Below are positions 36,109-44,836 of a stretch of 64,000 nt of DNA, in pieces. The stretch comes from Pseudomonadales bacterium (lineage in GTDB: Bacteria > Pseudomonadota > Gammaproteobacteria > Pseudomonadales > Azotimanducaceae). A program made the translations under genes and the position numbers. Each line of letters starts with the position of its first letter. Positions within the stretch are counted from its first letter, which is position 1. The stretch is taken from assembly GCA_022822135.1 (NCBI GenBank), contig JAJECH010000059.1:104991-168990 (forward strand). Reading direction: 5' to 3'. The notes under the pieces are model-generated. The model had not been told where the DNA came from and ran no database searches. It saw nothing but the letters and a program-made list of their open reading frames with translations.

Positions 36109-36687
36109 TGTTTTCTCCTGATATTTGTATGCTCATATGCTAGCGATTCGTACAACTAGCGATGTGATATTAGTCACGACTGTACGAAGATCAGAGTCGT
36201 CAAAAATGCCAGATCACGGTGCGTCGCTCTAGAGCTTATATTGTCGGACTGCGAGTCCGCGGAGATCGTCAAACCTGACCGTAACGATTGAACATCCACG
36301 AATTCTGTTGGATTCGGTGATAGTGGGGATAGCTCACCCGACCGTGTGCTGAATTCGGCAGTTTATTAGCAACGCAATGCAGATGAGCATGAGTTATCGG
36401 GTGAAACCACAACAGATTGGAATCTCGAACGTTGCTCATCTCAGCCTGCGAGCTGATCTCGCCTATCAAAAGGCGCTCACGACCAACGTACTTCGGGTAC
36501 ATGCTCACTACTAATAGCCAAACTACCTCCACAACACAAATGCAGCTATAGGAAGCCAGAATCCTGTATAAATAGGAGTGAAGTACATGGTCGGTCTGTA
36601 CATCATGTGTCAGCTATATTCATCGGTCACTGACCGTATTCTCTTTAGCTCGTTAGATGCAAATCGGTTCAATGTCAATGGTGCAAA
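36109..36687. other. Intergenic region, 579 bases
   Basis: Between the SCP2 gene (minus) and the squalene-synthase gene (plus), so it must contain both promoters. Visible structures: hairpin CGGACT-gcg-AGTCCG at 36245-36259, and inverted repeat CGGTCA-c-TGACCG at 36624-36636, about 50 bases before the TTG start. A minus-strand frame at 36269-36532 is low-complexity-free but lacks domain texture or ribosome-binding site, so it is not called. Confidence 0.45.
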
Positions 36688-37743
36688 TTGAAGTTGAACT
36701 CAAAAAGATCTATTCGTGGACAGCGAGAATCACAATCCCGTTTCCTGGCTTACCAGAAGCGTGCACTAGCTCAAGTATCTCGGACGTTTGCGCTAACCAT
36801 CCCGTTTTTACCTGAGCAAGTACGCCATGCGATCGGGAACGCGTACTTACTCTGTCGCATTGCTGACACGATCGAAGACGAACCGACGCTAGCAGACGAA
36901 CGTAAGAAGCTCTTTCTAAGCCGTTTTACCGAAGTGGTACAAGGACGATCTTCAACCGATTCGTTCGCAAATGATCTTTCTACGCTGTTATCCGATGCGA
37001 CTCGCAAAGCCGAGCATGATCTCGTATCGAATACCAGTCCGGTCATCGACTTTCACGCGAAACTACCTCAAGGACAACGTATACCGATCGAACGTTGCGT
37101 TGAAATCATGTGTGAGGGTATGGCTGAGTTTGTCGGCACTGATTCGACCGGTCTACCGAGTATGAAACATGTCGAGCGCTACTGCTACGTCGTAGCCGGT
37201 GTCGTCGGAGAGATGATCACGGACGTCCTTTGCGACTACTCACAGAACATCGATTCTAAAAAAACTGAACTATCTAAGTTGTCTGTACCTTTTGGTCGAG
37301 GACTTCAACTCGTGAACATCCTGAAGGATCACCCCGAAGACCGAAAACGGGGAGTAACCTGGTTACCTCGCCAGATACTGCAGAATCGGATTACTAGAAC
37401 GAACAAACGCGGCGAGCCTCAGATCGTGACGAGGATCAAACATGTCGTCAACGTCGCACAACGGGATCTCGAAGCAGCACTCCATTACGTGCAATTGATC
37501 CCAACTCATGAACGCGGTGTGCGAAGTTTTCTCGCAATTACGCTAGGGTTAGCTGTTTTGACACTACGACGAATTCAGTTGAACCCCGGATTTCAAAAAG
37601 GTGACGACGTCAAAATATCTCGGCGTCAGGTCTTTGGAACCGTTGCAACAACCCGCGTCGCCGTGCGTTCAAATCATGCTTTGAACTGGTTATTCAACAT
37701 CGCAAAACCAACTTTGAACTCGACGTTCAAGAGTCTCTGGTGA
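36688..37743 (+). CDS. Squalene/phytoene synthase family (probable squalene synthase)
   Basis: 351 residues, TTG start (weak ribosome-binding site). The aspartate-rich motif DTIEDE (first D-x-x-E-D in CRIADTIEDEPTLADE) and the second motif NILKDHPEDRKRG bind the two farnesyl-diphosphate Mg2+ ions. Helix pieces YCYVVAGVVGEMITDVL resemble eukaryote-type and bacterial squalene synthases (YCHYVAGLVG) more than phytoene synthases. The C-terminus is long for the family and basic, with no obvious membrane tail. The context, opposite a sterol operon, makes conversion of farnesyl diphosphate to squalene the most likely role. Confidence 0.85.
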   Translation: MKLNSKRSIRGQRESQSRFLAYQKRALAQVSRTFALTIPFLPEQVRHAIGNAYLLCRIADTIEDEPTLADERKKLFLSRFTEVVQGRSSTDSFANDLSTLLSDATRKAEHDLVSNTSPVIDFHAKLPQGQRIPIERCVEIMCEGMAEFVGTDSTGLPSMKHVERYCYVVAGVVGEMITDVLCDYSQNIDSKKTELSKLSVPFGRGLQLVNILKDHPEDRKRGVTWLPRQILQNRITRTNKRGEPQIVTRIKHVVNVAQRDLEAALHYVQLIPTHERGVRSFLAITLGLAVLTLRRIQLNPGFQKGDDVKISRRQVFGTVATTRVAVRSNHALNWLFNIAKPTLNSTFKSLW

Positions 37744-37827
37744 GAATTTAGTCAATCCGTCTCTTGGCGAGCGTGATAAAGTCGATCGCAGAATAACCCG
37801 CACTCTTCAAAAACGTAGACGCAGGGA

Positions 37828-37848
37828 ATGTAGGAGTTAGTCCTACAT
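37828..37848. terminator. 8-bp stem-loop between convergent sterol genes
   Basis: ATGTAGGA (37828-37835) and TCCTACAT (37841-37848) are perfect complements around GTTAG. It lies between the convergent squalene-synthase and fusion genes, 84 bases after one stop and 38 bases after the other. A T-rich tail is missing on both strands, so efficiency is uncertain. Confidence 0.45.
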
Positions 37849-37886
37849 CTTGGCGACGCTAGCATGCCACCTCCCTTCTGCAGGCA

Positions 37887-40800
37887 CTAAGCCGTGTTTT
37901 CAGTCAATCGTGTACGTTTACCGCAGCGTTGCTCATACATCCCGAGTGCATGGAGAGGGAAGTATCGACGATACAACTCATAATCTAGGAGCGCGGTCCT
38001 AAAGAACACGCCGGTCATGTCTTGCTGAGGCCAACTTCCGTCAGATCGTTGGCTATCGACGAGGTACTTGATACCCTTGGAAATCGCGCCCCAATTTGAG
38101 TCATTCGCTTCAAGCAGTGCGATTACCGCCCACGCGGTTTGGATGACATGACTCGAGACATGCGGAACGAAACGCCCTTGTTTACAACCCGAATGATGTT
38201 CACCCCAACCACCGTCTGCGAGTTGCTGATCTAGCAACCAATGACACGCGTTTCGGATCGCTGGATCGGTCGCGTGCGCCCCGGATGAAAGTAATCCGCG
38301 AATACCAAACATCGTGCCATAGATAAATTGCACTCCCCAAACTCCGCGCCAAGACCCATCACTTCGTTGTTCATGGCGCAACCAATCGCTAGCTCTATCC
38401 ATCGCTTTCATCGCATCGAGATTCGGGATCTCAGGACGATGCGCTTTGATCGACGCTAGAGCGGCCATACAAGATGCCGTACATTCAACGTAAGACTTTT
38501 CGGTCATTGATTCACCGAACATCTCCGCGGGATTCATCCACTCCAAGTTGATTCGTGAACGCCGCGCTTCGTAGCTTCCAAACCCGCCGTCGTGATTCTG
38601 GCACCGCAACATGAACTGCATCGCCTCCACTAGCGACTCTGGATCACAAGCTCGTGGATTCGCAGCGAGCATACCAAGGGTTGCTTCAGCAGTACAGTCC
38701 GAAACAGGCCAACCATGCCAAATACCTGCGAAACACCAACCGCCTTTTGGATCATTTCGATACCCGTCTTCGTAACCGGAAAAACTGTTGCGGATCTGTT
38801 GTGAACTTAAAAAAGCGGCACCTCGCTCCATCGCGTCAGAGACACCTTCAACGTTTCGAACGGTCATTAGAGCCTGCAAACTAAATCCTGTATCCCACGA
38901 AGCACTTCTTGCACCGGTGACGCGGGTTCCTTGTCTAACGTCTTCCCAAATCCAATCTTCGAGTTTTACGAGCGCTCTCCTGCAATCTCGATCTTCGCGA
39001 TCCTGAAGCCACAACGACAAGATATTCAGGAATCCGCTCACTGGCGAAATACTGGTATGTTGCGAGCTCGTCATTTCCCACCGAATACGCGCCAACATCT
39101 CCGAAACACAATGACGGCGTATGCTCTTGCTATGGATCCTCTCATAGCACCTCAAGAGTCGATAGCCGAATCGAAGTATGCGGGTCGGTCGAGCGAACAA
39201 ATCATCGTCTCGCAGTGTATTTCGAGATTTTTTGAATTCAGCGTGATCGAATCCTTGAGGGAATAGCTCTGAACGCAGTTCATCGATCAACTGAGATTTC
39301 TGGACTTGGAATTTGCTTGCGAATATCACCGCCATCGCCATGTAAATGAGACGTGTATGGCAGTACCACTTTGAAGGGTGTATCGGAAGCCACTTTGGCA
39401 ATCGCCATAACTCTGGAGCCAAGGGGTTGAGACCTTCCCATTTGTAGAGGCTCAATATCGCAAGCCAGAATTTACCCCAACTTGGGATCGACAGTATGCC
39501 TTCGGTGCGAATAAACTCACCAGCTTTGGCGATCAGTTCGTCCTCGGGCGACACACCCAAGATCCTCGCGGCCACGTAAACCAATGTTGTCACGAAGAGG
39601 TACGGTTGAGAATGATCGTGCAATCCCCACAAACCATCATCCAATCGAGACTGTGCGAAATGACGTAGAAGGAGTCTGCACCTTTCCACATTGATGGGTT
39701 CCCCAAGTACGAAGTGCAGGAGTACGTATTGAGCACTCAACATTGGACACCAGACCATTTCCCCTTCCCAACTGCCATCCTCCGCTTGTAACGTCAACAT
39801 TTGGCGCGTTGCTACTTCGATTGCATCGCTTACAACAATGGTTTCTTGGTATCTACCGGATGAATGCGCGCGATATTCTTGGTCGGAAGATTGCATTGAA
39901 GTCAGCAACGCGCGTGACAAATGTGTATGTGCGTTCACATGGCGTTTTTTAGTTGTCAATCTCGACTTGCGAAGCGTGAGTGACCCTCGAAGGAAATGGT
40001 CGATTCGCGTAACAAGCACCTTCATCAAATATCCAAAATGACGCCATGCGCTTAAATTCACGGATCTAGGAAAGGACTTGAATATCGCATGTGCAGCGAT
40101 TCCAAAAAATGTAAGCGCAAGTCGAGGCACTGAGGTGTCCTCACATGCAAGCAAATCCATCGTTCGATTGCGCTTCGCACGACTGACACGCCAAGTTCGA
40201 AACACCTCCGTTCGAAGTTTCGTGGCTTCCGTTCGATGGTCGACGAAAACCTCGTAAAGACCTAAAGCTAAAAGCTCCGGCGCTCGCGTCACAGAGAATC
40301 GGCTTGACTCAAAGACATCGAAACTCTCACTAGCGGCAAGCTCAACAGCATCACCAAATCCGAGTGTCATGCCTACCGCAGTTAACGGGTGGTAGTTTCC
40401 GACCGCATCACCAATTAGTACGCGTTCCGAGTTTCCATAAGTGAGCCGAGGGCGAATCTCATTTCCTGCAGCTTGAAAGTGACCTTCCTGAAGTGCCACA
40501 ATAAACGCGTCTTTGATTTCGGGTGGAAGAAAGTTGCTGTAAGACTCTGTAAGTAAGCCAACTCGATCTTGTGGAGACCAGTGATCCAACGGTACATCCA
40601 CGATGATGCGTACACGATCATCACCTAGCTGAAACATCAGTATCGGACCGGGACCACCTAAAAACACGTGCCCGTAATCCTGGAATGGAACGTTCACGCC
40701 TTCGGCCAAAACTCCGATCATGCGAGAACAGACAAGTCGTTCAGGTGATATACCGAGCGACCTCCGAACGATCGACGCACGACCGTCTGCTCCGACGATT

Positions 40801-41240
40801 CGCCCAGCTTCAATTTCGCTGCTTGACTTATCGTGGGTGAAAGTGATCCGACCTTCATCGACGTTTCGAACTTTCGCTGGTTGAAAGAAATCGATTTCGT
40901 CCAGCTCCGCGACAACGTTGTGCATCGCAGCAACCAATTCGGAGTGCTCGTATGTCAAACCGACTGCTTCGGCAGGATATGGCAGCACGATCGGGTTAGA
41001 CCGATCATCAGGTGAAACGACAAACCCTTTACCAATGCTGCTGTGAGCACATGGAGTAAGCGTAACACCTGCCTCTTCCAACATGCGCACCGCCGGCGGA
41101 TGCAACCACTCCCCCGCTAATCGCGTTGATGCTTTAGGATTGCCTTCGAATAACGCGACATGTGCACCGCGTTGCGCATGGGCGATCGCACACAAGCTAC
41201 CAATCGGGCCTGCACCTACGACAGCAATGTCATAACCCAC
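37887..41240 (-). CDS. Squalene monooxygenase-oxidosqualene cyclase fusion
   Basis: 1117 residues in one open frame, ATG start. Residues 1-about 400 form an FAD monooxygenase like squalene epoxidase: GAGPIG at 9-14, GADGRAS near 150-156, LIGDAVGNYHPLTAVGMTLGFGDAVELA at 275-302 (GD at 277-278, HP at 284-285). A basic, low-homology linker covers about 400-465. Residues about 470-1117 form a terpene cyclase with QW repeats (DGSWEGEMVW, DGLWGL, GGFGSYE, DGSWRGVWGV, DGGWGEHHSG, DGSWPQQDM), a WYCHTR block near 625-630, and VSDCTAE with catalytic D848. DCTAE is the oxidosqualene-cyclase motif; squalene-hopene cyclases have DxDD. Predicted: squalene -> oxidosqualene -> protosterol-type alcohol in one polypeptide. 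Normally these are separate proteins. Last gene of a tight operon. Confidence 0.9.
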   Translation of the reverse strand: MGYDIAVVGAGPIGSLCAIAHAQRGAHVALFEGNPKASTRLAGEWLHPPAVRMLEEAGVTLTPCAHSSIGKGFVVSPDDRSNPIVLPYPAEAVGLTYEHSELVAAMHNVVAELDEIDFFQPAKVRNVDEGRITFTHDKSSSEIEAGRIVGADGRASIVRRSLGISPERLVCSRMIGVLAEGVNVPFQDYGHVFLGGPGPILMFQLGDDRVRIIVDVPLDHWSPQDRVGLLTESYSNFLPPEIKDAFIVALQEGHFQAAGNEIRPRLTYGNSERVLIGDAVGNYHPLTAVGMTLGFGDAVELAASESFDVFESSRFSVTRAPELLALGLYEVFVDHRTEATKLRTEVFRTWRVSRAKRNRTMDLLACEDTSVPRLALTFFGIAAHAIFKSFPRSVNLSAWRHFGYLMKVLVTRIDHFLRGSLTLRKSRLTTKKRHVNAHTHLSRALLTSMQSSDQEYRAHSSGRYQETIVVSDAIEVATRQMLTLQAEDGSWEGEMVWCPMLSAQYVLLHFVLGEPINVERCRLLLRHFAQSRLDDGLWGLHDHSQPYLFVTTLVYVAARILGVSPEDELIAKAGEFIRTEGILSIPSWGKFWLAILSLYKWEGLNPLAPELWRLPKWLPIHPSKWYCHTRLIYMAMAVIFASKFQVQKSQLIDELRSELFPQGFDHAEFKKSRNTLRDDDLFARPTRILRFGYRLLRCYERIHSKSIRRHCVSEMLARIRWEMTSSQHTSISPVSGFLNILSLWLQDREDRDCRRALVKLEDWIWEDVRQGTRVTGARSASWDTGFSLQALMTVRNVEGVSDAMERGAAFLSSQQIRNSFSGYEDGYRNDPKGGWCFAGIWHGWPVSDCTAEATLGMLAANPRACDPESLVEAMQFMLRCQNHDGGFGSYEARRSRINLEWMNPAEMFGESMTEKSYVECTASCMAALASIKAHRPEIPNLDAMKAMDRASDWLRHEQRSDGSWRGVWGVQFIYGTMFGIRGLLSSGAHATDPAIRNACHWLLDQQLADGGWGEHHSGCKQGRFVPHVSSHVIQTAWAVIALLEANDSNWGAISKGIKYLVDSQRSDGSWPQQDMTGVFFRTALLDYELYRRYFPLHALGMYEQRCGKRTRLTENTA

Positions 41241-41251
41241 GTTGATACGAA

Positions 41252-42643
41252 CTAACGAAAGACGCTAGCCTCTTCTCTGATTTTGTAACCTACGCGGCAG
41301 GGTTCTCTTGGGCCGGTCACCCAGCTGCCGTAGTTTGGTGCGGGAAACGTCGTCGGAACGGAGAAATCGAAACGATCGAGCAAAACCGTCCACAAGGCTT
41401 TGATTTGCATGATCGCGAAGTTTTTCCCCATGCATCGATGTTTGCCGCCACCGAATCCGACTAACGCATATTGATGTTGTTTGTCCTCATTCCGAGGTTC
41501 CGCAAATCGGTCGGGATCGAATAGCTCAGGTGCTGGAAAGATCTTCTCGAGTCGATGAGATACCGCTGGCGACACCATCGCCAATACTCCCTTAGGAATG
41601 ACATGACCTCGATAGGTAAGGGAACGAACGACTTTGCGAATCAGAAGTATTAATGGCGGGTGCAAACGTTCGCTCTCGCGCACCGCATTCTCGATCAACT
41701 GCTGCTGATTGAGTGTTTCGAGCGTCATGCTGTCTTCCGCAGCATACACGTCTCGAATTTCAGCTCTAATGCGTTCGAGATAACTGGATGCCCTAGCCAG
41801 TTCAAGTCCCATCCACGTGCTCAGGACCGCGCTTGTGTGCTGCCCGGCGAATAGTGCGGTCAACAGAATTCCGGAAATCTCGTCGTCCGTCAACGGTCTG
41901 CCACTCTTGTATCGAGCAACCATCAGCGCGCCCATGAAATCTTCGAATTCCATCCCGGTGGCACGTCGCTCTGCCATGATGCGACCAAATATCTCTACCA
42001 CTTTTTCACGAGCTTGGTCGCGCCGTCGATGCGATGGAATCGGGAGACGGGGAAAGAAAAAACCGATCGTGTTAATACCGTTTTGCAATTCGTGGTACGC
42101 TGCTGCGAAACCAACGTCGACTTCGCGACGCGCTTCTTCGCCTAAAAGACAACGGCTCGCGATGTTGACCGTCAATTGATTCATCGCAACAGGTAGATCT
42201 AGTTCACCTTCGCTCCCCATCCGATCGGCAAATCTCGAGGCTTCATCAAACATGATCGATGCGAAACGAGCCATATTTGACTGTCGAAGCGCCGGAAATA
42301 AGAAACCTAATTGCTCCGTCATTAGTTCCGGTGCAACGTCGTATGCCACGCCTCGACCAAAAATCGGCACAGTAAACCGATATACCGATTTTGGATCAAG
42401 TTGATCATCTGTCGCACCGAAATAAGCATCGTGTGCAGTCGGACCACTAAACAATGCAAAGCGCTTCGGCCCGAGCTTAAATTGATAAAGATCACCGTGT
42501 TCAACGACACCTTGAATCAGGAGCGCGACTGGATCTTGTTGGAATGCTCGAAGGTGACCGAGCAACGGCCAACCGCCAGACAAATGTGGCATAGGTGAAA
42601 CGATGTCAGTTGCGTTTAAATCTGGGTACTGCTTAAGCTCCAA
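41252..42643 (-). CDS. CYP51-type cytochrome P450, sterol 14-alpha-demethylase
   Basis: 463 residues, TTG start with AGG seven bases upstream. CYP51 features: GVAYDVAPE near 99 (B' helix), I-helix FAGQHTSA at 265-272, K-helix E323-x-x-R326, heme loop FGGGKHRCMG with C404. The combination AGQHTS plus GVAYDV is specific for the CYP51 family. It removes the 14-methyl group of lanosterol-type sterols, in three O2/NADPH steps, and needs a ferredoxin or reductase not found here. It is 11 bases upstream of the fusion gene, 11 after the reductase gene. Confidence 0.93.
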   Translation of the reverse strand: MELKQYPDLNATDIVSPMPHLSGGWPLLGHLRAFQQDPVALLIQGVVEHGDLYQFKLGPKRFALFSGPTAHDAYFGATDDQLDPKSVYRFTVPIFGRGVAYDVAPELMTEQLGFLFPALRQSNMARFASIMFDEASRFADRMGSEGELDLPVAMNQLTVNIASRCLLGEEARREVDVGFAAAYHELQNGINTIGFFFPRLPIPSHRRRDQAREKVVEIFGRIMAERRATGMEFEDFMGALMVARYKSGRPLTDDEISGILLTALFAGQHTSAVLSTWMGLELARASSYLERIRAEIRDVYAAEDSMTLETLNQQQLIENAVRESERLHPPLILLIRKVVRSLTYRGHVIPKGVLAMVSPAVSHRLEKIFPAPELFDPDRFAEPRNEDKQHQYALVGFGGGKHRCMGKNFAIMQIKALWTVLLDRFDFSVPTTFPAPNYGSWVTGPREPCRVGYKIREEASVFR

Positions 42644-42654
42644 GATCTGACCTC

Positions 42655-43731
42655 TTAGTACACATACGGTACCATCGCGAAGCGCGCTTGCTTCGTATAC
42701 CGTTCCCAGAGCTCACCGTATTTTTCGCGACAGCGTCGCTCATCACGGAGAGAACGATGACCTAATAACACGATCAGCCAGAGCGGTAATAGATAAGGGA
42801 TCCAAGATTCGAACCCTACTGTCAATGTGAACGCAAGATATACGCAGATTTCCCCCGTGTAGTTGAGGTGCCGACCAATGCCCCAAAAGCCAGATACGAG
42901 AAGTCGACCATCGAGCGTCTTGGCTGGCTTGCCCCAAATCTTGCTACCCGCGTCTTGCTTAAATCGGTGCTTCTGTTGATTCGCGCCACGGAACATCCAA
43001 AATCCGAACGTAAATAACGCGACTAAACCGACTGCCGCACCGATCGACAAATCGTTCGGCGCGTGAATCAACCACCAGCCACCGATACAGTAAAAAAACG
43101 GCACCAAGACATAGTCGCCCCAGACCAGCATCCAACCAAATCGTTCACTAACGATGTCCCACGTGTGCACCATGCCAACTTCAAACTGAAAGTAGTTGAA
43201 CACGTAGACGAGCGTAAAACACTGATACAGAATCATCGCTAGCGTCAATCTGTCATACGTTTCGTATTGCACAACCGCAAACGACACGTTGAATATCGCT
43301 AATGCAATAAGCGATGGTCGATAGCTGAAGAACTTCAGATCGATTCCAAAGTGAACTGGATTTAGGTCCTGACCGAAGAAAAAATCACGCCAATCGCCGC
43401 CAATCGCTCTCGGTTTTCCTCGCCAAAACAGGTAACCAGAAAATATGAAAGCGAATAAATTCGCCACAATGAATAGCTCAAGAAACAGAGCTTGTATGCG
43501 GCCTATCGCAATCCACCCTAACGCGTGGCCAGCACCTACTACGAGCAGCGTAACGACAAGCAGAATAGCACCATTAAGCCGAAAACTCCGAGTTGCACCT
43601 TCAGCGTCCACGAGGTCAACTCGTCGGCCAGGCAATAGCATGGAGCCTATGAATAATGCGACGGCGAACGCGATAAAAATGGCCGTCGCCTCAATGAAAC
43701 TACCCACTGACAGAACGAGCAAATCGTTCAT
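42655..43731 (-). CDS. ERG24/ERG4-type sterol reductase (probable C14 reductase)
   Basis: 358 residues with eight or more TM helices. Family blocks are visible: FFFGQDLNPVHFGIDLKFFSYRPSLI, NYFQFEVGMVHTWDI, LLVSGFWGIGRHLNYTGEICV, and the C-terminal LRDERRCREKYGELWERYTKQARFAMVPYVY. This fits delta14- or delta24/28-sterol reductases (ERG24, ERG4, lamin-B-receptor family), which use NADPH. After CYP51 a delta14 double bond must be removed, so C14 reduction is favoured. ATG overlaps the upstream gene's TGA (ATGA). All typical residues in the C-terminal half are present. Confidence 0.88.
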   Translation of the reverse strand: MNDLLVLSVGSFIEATAIFIAFAVALFIGSMLLPGRRVDLVDAEGATRSFRLNGAILLVVTLLVVGAGHALGWIAIGRIQALFLELFIVANLFAFIFSGYLFWRGKPRAIGGDWRDFFFGQDLNPVHFGIDLKFFSYRPSLIALAIFNVSFAVVQYETYDRLTLAMILYQCFTLVYVFNYFQFEVGMVHTWDIVSERFGWMLVWGDYVLVPFFYCIGGWWLIHAPNDLSIGAAVGLVALFTFGFWMFRGANQQKHRFKQDAGSKIWGKPAKTLDGRLLVSGFWGIGRHLNYTGEICVYLAFTLTVGFESWIPYLLPLWLIVLLGHRSLRDERRCREKYGELWERYTKQARFAMVPYVY

Positions 43732-44834
43732 CGAGGTGCTATCGCGATTTTTTTAGAAGGATCTTCCCGCAAGATATAGTCTCGCCATTTACGGACCGTC
43801 ACGGTTTGGAATTCTTTTACCACTGGATTCAACTCTAACGGTGGCGCATCCCAATGCTGGTCGTATCCGGATTGTTCGGCTTCCACCGCAAACCGATCCT
43901 GACCTAATAGTGGCGCGATCAACCAACGATTTGACAGCTTCATGACGAAATCCATCGCCGACCGCGGGAATCGAATAGGCGTAAATGGGATTTTTAGAGA
44001 CTTGAAATAAAACAGAAAGAACACTCGCGTTAAACGCTCGTTGATCGGTAAAACAAACAGCCAATGTTTGATTGCACCGTCAGTATTCGACCATTGATAT
44101 GGGTACTGAAAACACAGCTCGATGTGACCTGTATCAATGCGATCGTGTTCGACAAACCGACCAGAAATCGGTCCTCGTCCTACTTCCGAGTCATAGGCGA
44201 CATACACATCATCACCGATCGTCTCGCAACGAGTTAATGTTGCCTCTTCGAACGGTTTGTAACGTCGATGTAGATGTGCGTGCGTAAAGTCGCTAACGTT
44301 GTCGATGATCATTGAATGATGCGCTGACCAATCAAAGACCATCGGCACACATGCCCAACGATTCGGCCCTTCGAGTTCCGGAATATCCGGAATCTTTCGC
44401 TCATCAGCGAGTTCCGGATCCCCTGGAAACAGCCAAACTAAACCATATCGGACTTTCACTGGAAACGTACGCAATCTGAGCTTGGGTTTCGAACGACCAA
44501 ATTGCTCATGCGGAATATCGATGATTTCGCCATTCCCGTCGTATGTCCATCCATGGTATGCACATGTGAGATGGCAGCCGTTAACTTCACCGAGTGAGAG
44601 CTTTACTTGTCGGTGTGCACAGCGATTCTCGACCGCATGGAAGGTGCCGTCAGCGGTTCGGAATAGTGCGATCGACCGTTTCCAAAATACAACTTCAATC
44701 ACACGGCTTTGCTTTACTCGATGGACCTGCTCTACCGCATACCAGTAATTAGGGTCCATTCCCGCAGCACGCGCCTGTTGACGCAAGCGAGTTGCATCCT
44801 CAAATGACGGGGGCGGGTTTGATGTTAGGTCCAA
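43728..44834 (-). CDS. Rieske-type oxygenase, SdmA-like C-4 sterol demethylase component
   Basis: 368 residues, TTG start two bases after the SdmB-like stop. A Rieske [2Fe-2S] domain has C72-x-H74 and C91-x2-H94 (CAHRQVKLSLGEVNGCHLTCAYHGW). The catalytic domain has DNVSDFTHAHLHRR, a D-x2-H-x3-H iron site. Bacterial C-4 demethylation is known from Methylococcus capsulatus to use SdmA (Rieske oxygenase) with SdmB (reductase/epimerase). Domain content and adjacent CYP51, cyclase and HSD-like genes fit this role. Reaction is inferred from context; Rieske oxygenases act on many other substrates. Confidence 0.82.
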   Translation of the reverse strand: MDLTSNPPPSFEDATRLRQQARAAGMDPNYWYAVEQVHRVKQSRVIEVVFWKRSIALFRTADGTFHAVENRCAHRQVKLSLGEVNGCHLTCAYHGWTYDGNGEIIDIPHEQFGRSKPKLRLRTFPVKVRYGLVWLFPGDPELADERKIPDIPELEGPNRWACVPMVFDWSAHHSMIIDNVSDFTHAHLHRRYKPFEEATLTRCETIGDDVYVAYDSEVGRGPISGRFVEHDRIDTGHIELCFQYPYQWSNTDGAIKHWLFVLPINERLTRVFFLFYFKSLKIPFTPIRFPRSAMDFVMKLSNRWLIAPLLGQDRFAVEAEQSGYDQHWDAPPLELNPVVKEFQTVTVRKWRDYILREDPSKKIAIAPR

Positions 44835-44836
44835 GG

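Noticed and set aside
36269..36532. Minus-strand frame of 87 codons in the region between SCP2 and squalene synthase
   Set aside because: No ribosome-binding site, no domain texture, and it lies in the promoter region of two genes.
37887..41240. Squalene-hopene cyclase instead of oxidosqualene cyclase
   Set aside because: The catalytic motif is DCTAE, not DxDD, and an epoxidase-like domain and CYP51 accompany it.
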